Shown here: positions 11,341 to 22,272 of the stretch, piece by piece
How positions within the stretch are numbered: position 1 is the stretch's first letter
How the letters are laid out: each line of letters opens with the position of its first letter
DNA from: Saturnia japonica
Lineage: Eukaryota > Arthropoda > Insecta > Lepidoptera > Saturniidae
DNA: 64,000 bases
Reading direction: 5' to 3'
Assembly (NCBI GenBank): GCA_033032175.1
Contig: CM065318.1
Location: forward strand, 18,600,001 to 18,664,000
Notes under the pieces: model-generated
The model's input: the letters and a program-made list of their open reading frames with translations, nothing else
Databases searched by the model: none
What the model was told of the DNA's origin: nothing
Position numbers and translations under genes: made by a program

Positions 11341-11344
11341 TCTA

Positions 11345-11475
11345 AATTTCTCTTTACTTGGAGCAATCCGACTGGTGAAATACATCTACACAAGATCGCA
11401 GCCTAATAACGTAATTATCTTGGACTGTGTTCCTGAGGTGAATAGGGATTTCAGAGCTCCCCGGAGAACGGGGAA
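11345..11475 (+). repeat. Rep-A copy (left part)
   Basis: 'ctttacttggagcaatccg', 'acaagatcgcag', 'gtgttcctgaggtga' and 'tttcagagctcc' match the left half of the 2866 copy; the right half is absent. Confidence 0.7.
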
Positions 11476-14400
11476 TTGTGTTAAAAATATACAAACGAAC
11501 AGAACCATAAGTGAAAAGCTAGTCTGCATTTACGACGCCCGATTCTTGTACATACGCAAACAAACATAAGGCAAAAATTTTACTTACACACGACGAAGGA
11601 AAAAACACTCATTCACCAACCCCTTACCTTTAGGGTTTGGAAAAACAACAATATTGGCAGCTACAAAACACAATTGCCATCGGAATTTCGACCTTAACCA
11701 AGTGATGTTTAAAATTATTGACTTTCACAGTGAAGGTTAATAATTTGGCGTGATAAATTTCAAATCGCAGTTGAAACCGTTCGCGCGGAAAGCGAGTAAC
11801 TTAGGAACGATAATTTCAAATCAGACCGGAGCGCGGAGCTGAGGCGCGGTGAAGTGTGCAGATAAATTTTGGTCTTGCTACCGAAACCGCTTGGGCCTTA
11901 TTTAAATAGGCTATATTACAATTCGAATCACGATAATATTATTTAAAAGAGGGAGATCGGTTGCCTGTTAATGGAATAATAAGACTTTGGGTGCAAAATA
12001 AAAGCAGTTAAGAATTCGAAGGTAGGCATAAATGCCTGGAATGTAGGGAATTGAGAGATGAACTACCATCAGCAAGTCAGGTATCAAGTTGCTTTCGTCG
12101 TGGGTTAAGACCGATGGAATATAAATTTGACGCCGTTAGAATTAATTTCTCAACAATGGGATATTCGCAGGCTAATATTATTAATATTTCACCAATATAT
12201 TTACAAAATAGGATGGTAATTCACAACTGACTAATATTGCACTTTTAACGATAACTTTCACTCCACGTTCAGGTGCACCAAAAATATTTGCTGGAAAATA
12301 TTTAAAAAATATAGTTAGAGATCATATTCAACAGTTTGTTATTTAAAATCTATTTTAGCTGCACTTATTTCGTATAGAGTGATACAGTAACTCATTCCAG
12401 TAGTTTAGTCGAATCAGGATAATGTTAAAGATGTTTATCAAACAGGCATACGGTATTCATCATAAACTATATAAGCAACTTCTAACTGATCCACAACCTT
12501 CACAGAGGACAGCTACTAGCAAGCAAGTTAGAATAATTATTATTCAGATGAACCATTACATTCTTTTGAAAATTACAGCCTTCAAATTACTTATTCACAG
12601 GTATTGTATAGGTTCGTCAGTTAAGGTACCGTAGTCGAACTTTAGCGTCTAATAAATGAATTTCATATATAGAAACAGGACAGACTTTATTTATATAGTT
12701 AACCGACCTCGATAGATAAAGAAACAAGGGAATGTAAAGTAAATATTTCAAAAAACATACATCCGAAGTTCTGCTGAACGTTGTCCCTTGAGAGGTGACA
12801 TCAAACGCGTTTCTCAACCCGCTTGAGGTAAAAAGAGGTTGTAACGAAGTTATATTGATGCAACATGTCCAATAAAGCTACAGAATGTCTACAGAAGCAC
12901 CAATTCCTTTCATATCCTCAACTTTTTTCTTGGTAAATCACAAATGGAAATAAAGATATAGTATATTTCATTCTATGCTGGCTTTATAACATGGCTTCAA
13001 AAATATGGATAAAAAGATTTCGATCTTATGCAAATTCAATATACTTATATTACAACTGGCAAACCCGGCTACGCGTTGCTATGTCACTTTAGAGTTCATA
13101 TGGAACATTGATCCGATAGCTAATTACTAAACTTTACAGGATCACCCGCTAGGCTAATATGAAGATAGTCTGAAAATTTAAACAAAATCACTCCAGACGT
13201 TTTGCACTCTATAGGCAACATACAAACAACTTTTATATATGAAGAAGAAGGAGATAGAAGAAGAAGATTACACCTATAGGCTATTGTTGAGTTGGAGCGG
13301 TATGTGCGTGTATATATACCAAAATGTGTTACTAACAATACTGTTCAATAAACCAGCGTAAACAGTTGAACTATGTTTACTGAACTTAATGATAATTTTT
13401 GAACTGTCTGTATTAATTTATCTTGTACCTTCACTCTCGACGCACTCACCGCTCCCGCTGCTCATTATGTAGTCTATGGAAAAAATATAGCAATCTCGAT
13501 GAAGATGTGTGTCAAGTCAACTCATATAAAAATCCACCTTAAACTCTTACAAAAAGGTTTAAAACCAAAAATCTACCTTAAATGAAGTTGTAACCCTTTG
13601 GAATTAAATACCAGCGTATGTCTCAATCAGCTAAGATCAAAGGCATGCCTTAGGGTGGAAGATTTCCCACCAGGTAAGCTCGGTTATATTGATGTTTCTC
13701 GTGATTTTAATAATGTTAAAACATATTGCGCTTGGCTTCACAAACGTATAGGTTTGCACACCCATAGGATTAAAAGCAACCAATGAGAAGGTTTTATTTG
13801 ATGCTCAGAAAATTGTAGTTTTTGACAGAAATTAATCGAAATTACAAGATTTTTACAGATTTAAGTGTTTAGGATACACGATTAAAATAGATTAGGGAGT
13901 GTAAGTTTAGTTGAAAGATATCTTAGACACAGAAGGCTTTTTCAGCTACATGTGTGTTGATAACTGTGAAATAATAATGAGCAAAATCTGTATTTTATGA
14001 GATTTTATTGATATATTTGGCATTCAAAGTTTATCTACATTTCGATGCTTAGATATAAAAGAAGGACATTTTAAAGCAATTTATAGGCAATTATAGATTT
14101 AAGTGTTGGGGCTGCGTTATCCAGAATGTCAAGATGTTTTAATAAGGTTGGAAAGGCAATACAGATATCAAATTACGTACTTTAGATAAAATTGGTATTC
14201 ATGGTAAGTAATATACGCATAATATTTCATTTTATGAATTTTAAAGTAGAATTTAGTTGTTTCAATAAACTGTAACTCAGATTCATGCAAAGTCCAAAAT
14301 ATTTATGAAAATCACAAACGTCTCTTTGTATTCGCTTACAATGAATAAGAGAAGTTTTGAGATATACTCCAGCACTATGCTTACTCGCTCCTTTGAGAGT

Positions 14401-14654
14401 TTGTGGGTAGTGCGCTTTCCAAGCATCTTTGAGATATTCAAAATTTCACACCACATTTTCTCTTCACCTCTACGAACGGCTTATAAATAAGTTAAGAGTG
14501 TTTTGCGGACGAATTCTCAAGCTGTCTGCTTACATCACTGTTTCTAAAGAACTATCTTATTTACTGTAACTGTTGCTTGGAAGATGGCCTTCGTTCTAAG
14601 AAATTAATAAAATTTAAAACAATGACTTTTAAATTTGCAAGTCTTGAGTTAACA
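11476..14654. other. 3.2-kb stretch without recognised features
   Basis: AT-rich with chance frames of 60-72 codons and no motif. A somewhat GC-richer patch lies at about 11770-11890 ('gaccggagcgcggagctga'), and GAA-rich sequence at about 13240-13268. No repeat shared with elsewhere in the window was noticed. Confidence 0.5.
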
Positions 14655-14770
14655 TTCTACATCGGACCTGAACTTTTGGTGAAAGAAAACATTATGATGA
14701 AATCATCTTCTGCTAATTTACTAGATAGCTGTTACACTCTCAGATTGTAAAGTCATTGTCAAATACCAAG
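14655..14770 (+). repeat. SINE-2 fragment (lacks the tRNA-like head)
   Basis: 'cctgaacttttggtgaaaga', 'aaacattatgatgaaatcat' and 'tagctgttacactctcag' match the body of the SINE-like repeat at 48480-48665. The promoter-like head present there is missing here. Confidence 0.6.
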
Positions 14771-14815
14771 CGGTGTATTTAAGAGAGATAGGGTATAAAG
14801 AAATTTGTTTGGAGA

Positions 14816-15012
14816 TTTCTCTCTACTTGGGGCAGCCAAATGACCTCGTGTTGTGTTCCTGTGGTGAGTAAGATTTCCAGAGCTACCTGGGTTAAGGGGA
14901 GGTTAAAGATCGGTAATACGCTAGTGATATCTTTGATATTACAAGCGTTCATAGCCTACGGTAGCTGCTTACCTTCAGGTGGACCGTGTGATTGTTTGCC
15001 ACCTTTATAGTT
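14816..15012 (+). repeat. Rep-A copy
   Basis: Runs from 'ctctacttggggcagcc' through 'tttccagagctacc' to 'gcttaccttcaggtgg' and 'tgtttgccacc'. A full-span copy followed 15 bp later by a Rep-R copy. Confidence 0.75.
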
Positions 15013-15024
15013 TAACAAGTCAAT

Positions 15025-15250
15025 TTTAACCAAAAAGAAGACCCACTTCAATGATTTGAAAGAGTTTCCTTGTGTATCTTCGGAGTTCAAAGTTCAATGC
15101 TAATGAAATTAAAAGGTAGTCCAGCCTTGATGCATCTCCTATCCAAAGAAAAAAGAATCATCCAAAGAAGTTAAGGCGGAACATCAATAAAAGTGAATAT
15201 ACATTCGATTTGAGTAACCTCCCATCTTTTGTTGGTGCCGGTTAAAAAAT
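15025..15250 (-). repeat. Rep-R, copy 5
   Basis: Complement of the Rep-R blocks: 'cttcaatgatttgaaagag', 'tcttcggagttcaaagttc', 'tgcatctcctatccaa', 'tgaatatacattcgattt'. Confidence 0.75.
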
Positions 15251-15662
15251 GTGCAGCTATAGACAAAAGCGTAAATATGGTAAATATAAACTTAATTTTA
15301 TTTTTCAAACTAAAATTCCAATAAAAAATAAAGACATTGTAAAGTCGAAATAGAAAAAGAAGTAAAGAAGGAAATCACAATTCAATCGAATAGCGACAAA
15401 TAAATAAAGTTATTAGAGTATTAGGAAAAAACTATCACCGACCAAAATATAAAGGCATCGGAGGAAACAAATCTAACTCGAATTTATATGTATGAGGATT
15501 ACGGAGGGCCGAATTATATGGCAGGTGGCGGCAACTTGGCGGAATTGTGGCCGATACACTAGGGATTATATTAGGGAGGGTGAAGACGAATTGATTCGTT
15601 ACACAAAAAGATTCAGGTTCTTCAGGTCAGAAAATTGTTGTATACTAGTTTATGAACAACAA
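15251..15662. other. No gene recognised
   Basis: An 84-codon plus frame (15492-15746) runs into the neighbouring Rep-G repeat and is taken as chance. Confidence 0.45.
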
Positions 15663-15905
15663 ATATATTATACTAGCAGTGCCCGTGGCTTCGCTCACGA
15701 GGACTACAGAATGCCCGCGCGAATCTTGCAATCCCGGATATTTTAAAGACAAAAATGCTTATTGTGGGTGTTCCTTAGAATATAGATGTATACACTTCAG
15801 AACTTTTTGTAGGTCTTTTTAATGCCTATAATTGTGTAGTACATTAATTTGCTATATCCCATATGGTTTACTCAGCGTAAGCTATTTAAGCGCCAGAATT
15901 GATTC
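15663..15905 (+). repeat. Rep-G copy
   Basis: 'tactagcagtgcccgtggct', 'tcgctcac', 'atgcttattgtgggt' and 'tttactcagcgtaagct' match the complement of 3200-3535, in the same order. Confidence 0.7.
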
Positions 15906-16667
15906 ACCATGACCAGTTTTTTTTATTATTTGTGCATAGCCTACTGGACACTAGAACAGACGAGTAAAAACAGAAGTTATTGGTTGCATTCCTTTTTATA
16001 TGTTGGATCTCGTTCGTAAAAAATATAGTTCAAAATAGAATTCATTTAGGATCTTTCGTATTCATATTAATAGTTTTAAAATCATAAGATCAAATTTTTT
16101 GTGAATGATTCAAAAAAGATTTTATTTCAATACAAATGAAAGAAATAAAGTTAAAGTACCGTATCAAAGAACTATACGAGCCCCTCCTTAGGAACGGCTG
16201 GCTGAGAATCCTTTGCGAATAAACGCTACGTAGTTGCTTGATGTTCCCCAACCTTTTTCAGGGTCCAATTCGTTTACTATTAGCGTAACGGGTGACATGT
16301 CAAAGACGTAAATTTGTATTTGGAATGTTATGCCACATTGAATTACACACCAATATATCACTTTAACGTTTACAGAATTTTACGCCCTTAAACTATTTCG
16401 CTTAAAACCACCAATATTGATGACCAAGGGCATAATAAAAACAAAAGTTATCGTTAGAAGAACCAAAATAAATATATCTGATATATTTTTATCTCGGTCA
16501 CCACTGCACTTTGATCTGTTCTCATATGTCGCACTGGACAATTGTGTATTTAGGTAGATCCACCCTTACGCATCATGTTACACTTCTTAGTAGTTAGATG
16601 AGTATTCTAAATTGACCGACAGTTAATATATATATTAATACGTCAAGTGAAAATTTTTACAAAACAA
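15906..16667. other. No gene recognised
   Basis: AT-rich; nothing supported. Confidence 0.5.
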
Positions 16668-16797
16668 TTACAATACTTTATTGCACACGAAACAAAAAGA
16701 CATACATATATAACTATTTAAATTATTCGTGTACTGTTAGGCGGCCTTATCGCTTAGAGCGATTTCTTCCAGGCAACCTTAAAATAAATAAATATAA
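16668..16797 (+). repeat. Dispersed repeat Rep-F ('ggcggccttatcgct')
   Basis: 'actttattgcacac', 'ggcggccttatcgcttagag' and 'cgatttcttccaggcaacc' form a string I recall as common in lepidopteran genomes. Single copy in this window; no coding capacity. Confidence 0.5.
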
Positions 16798-17869
16798 GTG
16801 GAAGTAAATTTAGTGACGGCACACACATATAATAAATATATGTGGAAATAAATTTCGTGGTGGCAAACACATATATCACTAACATACAAACTTTACAATC
16901 AAATAGGACGTAGAAATAGCACACACATATACTACATTATCAATAAATTATAATGTTTAAAAAAGAATCAATTTTTATCTGATTCCTTCTTCTGATCTAT
17001 AAAAACAATGAACACTGGTTATTTATCAACATTAAAACAACAAGTATCGGTCCAAATTTAGAAATGGGAGACGAATTAACGATGTTATTTCAATATTATA
17101 TTGAGATTTATTTCCACTAAAATACCTTAAAAACGAAAAAACTTTATGAAACTTGACTTGTAGATTATTTTAAATACATAACCGTTTTCTTTGCTCTCCA
17201 ACAATGCATGACAACTAGGAACTTAATTAAAATTAACTTTAAAAAATGATCACAAAGAAGCAGGCGGAATTTCGTATTCGAACTAAACTTAAGATCGTTC
17301 TTTGAATTTCCATAAAATTTGTTAAAAACAATACCCAAAGTAAATAAAACAAAAATTACAATCATAAAATAAAATTTACAACCATTAACATTTTAGTAGT
17401 AACAACAATTAACAAATAAGTAACAATTGAGACATTTTATAATTTAGCCTAATTAAAGTTCTTGCTCGAAGTGACATCCCCTACTGCGTTCTTTTTCTGA
17501 GTTGTGACTTGACTACCGAAGTAGTCAACAAATTATTCCGCATCGCATTTGCTGCGTTTATAATTCTTGTTTAGAGTTCTTAAAAACGACGTATGGCCTA
17601 TGTCATCCGCGGAATAACTACCTATTGACAAAAAGACCTCAAAAACATGTAAACATATTTTTTTATTAATACCCTTCATATTTCGACTAATAATAAATAA
17701 CTAACTAGTTAATATTGAACTATAGCAAAACAAAAATATAGTTACAATTAAAGAGAGTAAACGTTAAAACATTTTAATTAATTTCGGTTTGCGCTCGTAC
17801 CGAGTTCTCTCGATTCCAATATGAACGAATACATAACTGAGTATTTGTTCTAACTTTTCGTTATTGTAC
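16798..17869. other. No gene recognised
   Basis: AT-rich. 'cacacatat' recurs three times between 16820 and 16930, each about 50-60 bp apart, a weak local repetition. Nothing else is supported. Confidence 0.45.
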
Positions 17870-18170
17870 TTAACTAACTCATTATTAGCTCCATCGAAAT
17901 GGCTGTTTTCAATAACCCATCTATCCGTTGTTTCATTTACTGAAGATAGATAGTTTTTCTCATCTATATAATATACATCCATATCGTATATTATATCTAT
18001 ATCTTAGATAGATAAGAAGGAAGCCGATATCTGTCTTAAGATAATGATAGTACTTATTATAAATATGAACTAATCGGGGATAGTAAGCTTAGTTAAACTT
18101 AGTTATGGAGAAAGCCCGTAAATCTATCCTTTTGTATTTACTTTAGTTTCAATGACCTATTTATAGATAG
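17870..18170 (-). repeat. Dispersed repeat Rep-C
   Basis: Its minus strand ('gaaaaactatctatcttcag', 'tgaaacaacggatag', 'ttattgaaaacagcc') matches plus-strand 47225-47420 in block order. The 72-codon minus frame at 17764-17982 lies in this repeat and is not considered a gene. Confidence 0.6.
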
Positions 18171-18194
18171 TATTTCGTATGTACATATATGTAT

Positions 18195-18345
18195 ATGATA
18201 ATAAGATTCCGAAGCACATTACTGATTTGCCGGATAACAAGTCAAGCGGGTTTTACTGTCAAAAGGTTATTATAGGTAGCATCATTATGTGAATGATAGT
18301 GATGTCTGGAAGTGACTTCCTCTCAGTACACTAAATATCTTTTAC
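18195..18345 (+). pseudogene. LINE (CR1/jockey-like) ORF2 C-terminal fragment
   Basis: The plus strand reads 'IPKHITDLPDNK' and then a GYY-like block and the end of the frame near 'gatgtctggaagtga'. It is the same C-terminal end found, much more completely, on the minus strand at 18350-20590. The two fragments are tail to tail. Frame changes make it inactive. Confidence 0.6.
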
Positions 18346-18349
18346 TCAA

Positions 18350-19247
18350 TTTAGGCACTTATGAATGTCAAAACACTATCACCGGTTCGGAAAACATCCC
18401 AGCCATGGAGAAGAACCGACAAGAAACTCGATCGGGTTTATCAACATCTTATTTTTTTTTTAATAGTTTTTACAGTATTTAATTATATACAATTATTATC
18501 ATTTTCAGTAGATGTTCAGACAGGAAATCTCATCCAGACATCACCATCATTCACGTAATCAGCTACCCTATAATACCCCTTCGAAAATAAAACATGATTC
18601 TTGAACTTATTATCCAGAAAATTGGTAATGTGCTTAGGAAGTTTATTATATATAGAACCTAACACAATTACCTAAAAAACTTTTATTTGTTTTGCTAAGT
18701 CTAAAAGACGGAATGACTATTTTATATTTATTTCTAGTATTGAAATTGTGCGTGTTAGTTACAAGTTCAAAATTGTCTTCATTTTTCCGAACATACATTA
18801 TATTTTCCGAGATGTATTGGGAAGGCAAAGTTAAGATACTAAATTCTTGAAATTTATTCCTCAATGATTCGCATGGTCCTATATCATAAATTGCTCTAAC
18901 TGCCCGTTTTTGAAATACAAATATGGTCTCTACCTCAGCTGCTGAATCCCACAGTTAAATATCATAGGACATTAAACTGTGGAAGTAAGCGAAGTAGACT
19001 CGCCTAGCAGTGGCAATATCAGTTAACTGGCGAATCTTATGCACTGCGAATGCAGCGGAGCTTAATTTCCCTGCCAAGGTTTTACTGTGAGGACCCCATT
19101 GTAATTTTACATCTATGCATCTAATGCGATGCCTAAGAATACAGTATTATCAACCATGCCTACTGTGTTCTCTTCTATCTTAATATTACTTTCAACACGT
19201 TGTACATTGGGTAAAGCAAATCTGATACATTTTGTTTTGTTTACATT
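18350..19247 (-). pseudogene. LINE (CR1/jockey-like) reverse transcriptase, C-terminal part
   Basis: Downstream half, on the minus strand, of a non-LTR reverse transcriptase gene split by the TRIM at 19248-20122. Recognisable blocks in 5'-3' order are: KTKCIRFALPN (19200-19235), DNTVFLGIALDA (19113-19155), a LW..A block with QKRAVRAIYD near 18890-18920, then LPSQYI.EN.MYVRKN and NTRNKYK (18646-18864). The frame ends near 18560. A 3' untranslated tail reaches about 18350. In-frame stops and at least two frame changes are present. In life the protein would reverse-transcribe its own RNA at a nicked chromosome target. Clade placement (CR1/Rex/jockey side) is from memory. Confidence 0.8.
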
Positions 19248-19446
19248 TATAGAAGAACTATTGCAAAGGGAAGGATCCTCCGACCAGGCGGGTGTTATGT
19301 CTGGCGGGCAGTTGCCCAACGGTTGTAGTCGGGTTCTTGTATATATACTCAATTGAAGAGTTAATTTCTATAGCGCGATGTAGGATGCGTCGTACCTATG
19401 TGGCTCGATAGATGTCGCTGTGTGTCGCTATGTAGATGTCGCTACA
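19248..19446 (-). repeat. TRIM 3' LTR (199 bp)
   Basis: Nearly the same as 19949-20122 but longer by about 25 bp: one extra A in 'gggaaggatcc' and a local duplication of the 'tgtcgct' region at about 19415-19440. Copy differences show the insertion is not brand new. Confidence 0.85.
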
Positions 19447-19462
19447 TCACTCCCCTCTGAGA
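19447..19462 (-). promoter_or_regulatory. Polypurine tract of the TRIM
   Basis: On the minus strand the bases directly before the 3' LTR are 'agaggggagtga', a purine-rich primer site for second-strand synthesis in LTR elements. Confidence 0.65.
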
Positions 19463-19854
19463 CCGGAGGTCGATAGCAGGTTGAGTCGTCCATACATCTT
19501 GTGATGCTTGTCGGGCCAGTGGAATGGTTCCAGTGAGTCGGAACCAGATGCCGCATAGTTCACGGTGAGTCGGAATTGTCTGGGATGATGCCTCCAGTGA
19601 GTCGGGGTGATGCCCCAGTGAGTCGGGGTGATGCTGCAAGAATGCTCCAGTGAGTCGGAGTGTTGCAGTGCTGCGTAGTGGCTGGCTGCTGCATCAACCA
19701 AAAGAGAAGTGCGTCTCTGCTTGCTGACCGGCCGAAGTGCAGTGTGCTGTGCCAAGGTCGCTGAGAAGGCTGTGGGTGATGACCAGGAATGCGCGTCCGC
19801 TGCATGCTGGTGGTCAGGATACCCGTAGTAGCTGTGGATGCTGGCTGGCTGCAT
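19447..19854 (-). CDS. 135-codon ORF in the TRIM internal region, unknown
   Basis: An uninterrupted minus-strand frame (ATG at 19854) fills most of the space between the two LTRs in the sense direction of the element and ends in the polypurine region. The protein is rich in His, Ser, Ala and Thr and has repeated THW and HHP-type clusters from the minisatellite. No zinc knuckle, protease or capsid motif is seen. It could be a gag remnant, a real small protein, or a chance frame kept open by the repeat. A second 81-codon frame overlaps it (19560-19805), which favours chance. Confidence 0.3.
   Translation of the reverse strand: MQPASIHSYYGYPDHQHAADAHSWSSPTAFSATLAQHTALRPVSKQRRTSLLVDAAASHYAALQHSDSLEHSCSITPTHWGITPTHWRHHPRQFRLTVNYAASGSDSLEPFHWPDKHHKMYGRLNLLSTSGLRGE
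19533..19658. repeat. Minisatellite inside the TRIM
   Basis: Five copies of 'gtgagtcgg' start at 19533, 19565, 19597, 19618 and 19650 (spacings 32, 32, 21, 32). The longer shared unit is 'ccagtgagtcggggtgatgc'. The spacing is not a multiple of three for a conserved peptide repeat. Confidence 0.8.
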
Positions 19855-19948
19855 GACTCGCTGCTCGAAAGCTTGTGGAAGTGATGATGACGTCGCGATG
19901 TAGCTGTGTGAAGAAGGTTGCGCTGACGTTCATGCTCGAGGTCACCAG

Positions 19949-20122
19949 TGTAGAAGAACTATTGCAAAGGGAGGATCCTCCGACCAGACGGGTGTTATGT
20001 CTGGCGGGCAGCTGCCCAACGGTTGTAGTCGGGTTCTTGTGTATATATTCAATTGAAGAGTTAATTTCTATAGCACGATGTAGGATGCGTCGTACTTATG
20101 TGGTTCGATAGATGTCGTTACA
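19949..20122 (-). repeat. TRIM 5' LTR (174 bp)
   Basis: Plus-strand ends TGTAG and GTTACA. Shares with the other LTR 'gaagaactattgcaaaggg', 'gtgttatgtctggcgggca', 'cggttgtagtcgggttcttg' and 'gatgtaggatgcgtcgtac'. A related LTR is at 4965-5204. Confidence 0.85.
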
Positions 20123-20590
20123 CATTTAACAATAGATTATTTAAAGAAAACCATTATGATACTTTAAATAAAGTATTATTTACATGCCTAACCTCTAAAT
20201 CTTTTCTTTTCACTTCAAATATAAGTGAAGTATCGTCTGCAAAAAGAACAATGTTAGCACAGTTCTTAACCATTAGGCGTAGATCATTTATATATACTAA
20301 AAACAATTACGGTCTCAATATCGAACCCTGTGGGATGCCGATTCTAGCTAAGGATCCCGAAGAGGTTGCCCCATTTGCACTTATAATTTTAGAAAGTCGA
20401 AAGAAGGTCCACACACACCATAATGTTTCATCTTACGTATGAGCACAGTGTAAATAACGCAGTGGAAAGCTTTTGAAAGATCACAGAATACACCGATTGC
20501 ATTCTGCGATTCGTCCCATGCCTCAAATATGTGCCTTAATAGCGTTGCACCAACATCAGTTCTCAGATATGTTATTGAAAACTGCCGAAA
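20123..20590 (-). pseudogene. LINE (CR1/jockey-like) reverse transcriptase, catalytic part
   Basis: Upstream half of the split LINE gene, minus strand. The catalytic RT blocks are visible: motif A as FCDLSKAF near 20465-20490, motif B as GIPQGSI near 20320-20345, and motif C as FADDTS near 20230-20250. WFSLNNLLLN follows, just before the TRIM insertion point. Downstream blocks continue at 18350-19247. The frame shifts between A and B (deletion of the thumb-proximal segment). The 5' endonuclease part is missing, so this is a 5'-truncated copy that was later hit by the TRIM. The 114-codon plus frame at 20098-20442 is its shadow. Confidence 0.85.
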
Positions 20591-20849
20591 TAGATGTAGA
20601 TACTAAAAGGATCATGCGTTACATGAAAGAAGTGTTCTTTTATTTTTAACATGTCTATTTATTGAGTTACATTATAGAATATTTGATGTCATGTTACAAC
20701 GCTTAGAACCCTTAGCAGTTTTGACCATGATACGCCAAGTAATTTCTTGAGTGAGAACAGCTAATATGAAATCCGCATGAAGAAAAAATATTGATTATAA
20801 TTGCATAATTATATTATACACATGTAAATTTAACATTTAGTAATAACTT

Positions 20850-21115
20850 CCTCATGAGCCTAGTGATCGTAAGCGCGACTGCTGTGCTCGAGGTCTTGGG
20901 TTCGATTCCCAGGCCGAGCAAAGTGTTATTGGGTTTTTCTATGATACTCTCAATAGCAGCTCGGAGTTTGGCTTTATCTCGTTTAATGCCAATATACTCG
21001 CCCTCCATTAATTACATGGAACCTAAAACATACCCATCGTATTGCGGGTGTTTACATTAATATACATTTGCCTAACCTTTCGGAGATACAAGCGAGATAG
21101 TGTGCATGTGTGTAT
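20850..21115 (+). repeat. tRNA-derived SINE-1, copy 1
   Basis: Starts with a tRNA-like head: 'gcctagtgatcgtaagcg' as a worn A box and 'ggttcgattcc' (20899-20909) as a perfect RNA polymerase III B box. The body has 'aaagtgttattgggttttt', 'cagctcggagtttggct' and 'tgcgggtgt'. Copies at 31200-31513 (minus) and 52566-52795 share this order. The head does not fold as a complete tRNA, so it is a SINE and not a tRNA gene. Transposition would need LINE enzymes. Confidence 0.8.
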
Positions 21116-21997
21116 GTAAATTAAGTATAAAAAAATATTATTCATGTCTGTAGTAATTTCTCAGCTATTGAATTCAACAGTTTTCACTAAAATCAACTCT
21201 GTACTGCACTCGGAGAACGCCGAAGGGTTTTTATAACAATGTGTATTTAGAAACTTCAATTCATTGCAGCGGAATAATTAATGTAGTTTTTCAATCAGTG
21301 CTAACTACATCAACATCGCTATTTGAAATATATTATTTCTATACGTGAAGCCGTAAAATATGTTAAACAAACAGAAAAGGAACTGAATTATGTTACACGA
21401 TAGGTGTCTTATATAAATAACACTGGGACAGGGCAAATGTGCTTACTGGAAAATACCACCACATACCGCCGTTGATTTTCAGGTTTCCTTCGCTTATCAA
21501 CAAGTGAAATGTAAAACCATTATGTCAAAATTCGATAAATAGCACAAGAGTTACGACAAAAATTAGATTTTTCGTGCAGTGCTATTTCGTTACCATCAAA
21601 TAGTGAGAAACCCGTCACAGTGACTGGCTTTGCTTGTGATATGTATTTTTCATAGTGGTTTACTTTATAATGGTAAACAAGCTTTGAGAATAGTGTCACC
21701 AGTGCAAAGCTTGAATGTGGTATAGCCACCCAGCTTCTTCGACCGAAAGGGTGTAGTGATTGTACAGCAGCAGTACAGGATCCTTGCCAACAGTGACCAC
21801 CTTTAAGGTCCTTCTTACATGACGACACGTGTATGCTTTTCTCAGTTGTTCGTATATTGAGCTGCTGAAAATGAACAAAATTTCATCATTTGTTAGACAC
21901 TGATGCATAAGAATGGTAAAAAAGTGGAAATTTAATAACATCGAGTGATACCATCGACAAAGAGGCACTAGCAATTTTATTGTTCTTTTTTATAGAA
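21116..21997. other. No gene recognised
   Basis: Two overlapping minus frames (92 and 102 codons between 21520 and 21974) lack motifs. The patch at 21600-21830 ('cccgtcacagtgactggc') is slightly GC-richer and partly resembles 1635-1660. No function can be assigned. Confidence 0.45.
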
Positions 21998-22272
21998 AAT
22001 ATTGATCGCCCTAAGGTCGAAATTCGACAAGCGACTTTTTTATCATAGACAATTTTCTGTTTGACATTTGCAGTATGAACCTAAACAATGAATATTATTT
22101 ATATAATTTGCTGTCAAAGAAAGTTGACTGACAATGTCAATATTTTGGGGGTCTAAGCTCAATGGGACTGGTCGTTTAGGATTCGCAGTATTAATTTATT
22201 TGGTTTAATATATTAGTAACAGATATTATAGATAAATATTAGCTTTCTGAACTCCTTCTCCATATACACTTT
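21998..22272 (+). repeat. Rep-B copy, left part (split by a LINE insertion)
   Basis: 'atcgccctaaggtcgaaatt', 'cagtatgaacctaaacaatg', 'gggggtctaagctcaatgg' and 'cttctccatata' match Rep-B at 43245 and 51640. The copy breaks at 22272 and resumes at 22753 after an RTE fragment. Confidence 0.75.

Larger units (their letters stand above)
19248..20122 (-). mobile_element. TRIM-like non-autonomous LTR retrotransposon
   Basis: An 875-bp element with two direct terminal repeats (19248-19446 and 19949-20122) and ~500 bp between them without gag or pol. Read on the minus strand, the 5' LTR (20122 to 19949) is followed at once by 'ctggtgacc', a PBS-like site. The 3' LTR (19446 to 19248) is preceded by the purine run 'agaggggagtga'. 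LTR ends are TGTAG...CTACA in that sense (one end has a base change). The flanks show a direct repeat CATT (19244-19247 and 20123-20126; ACATT is also possible). Removing the element and one repeat rejoins the interrupted LINE frame exactly, confirming both boundaries. It must borrow its enzymes from an autonomous relative. Confidence 0.88.

Noticed and set aside
19533..19658. CRISPR-like array of regularly spaced repeats
   Set aside because: Repeats are 9-20 bp with related, not unique, spacers, and lie inside an LTR element in a eukaryotic genome. It is a minisatellite.
20890..20925. Candidate tRNA gene
   Set aside because: Only a B box and a worn A box are present, with no full cloverleaf. 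The same sequence with a long shared body occurs three times, so it is a SINE.
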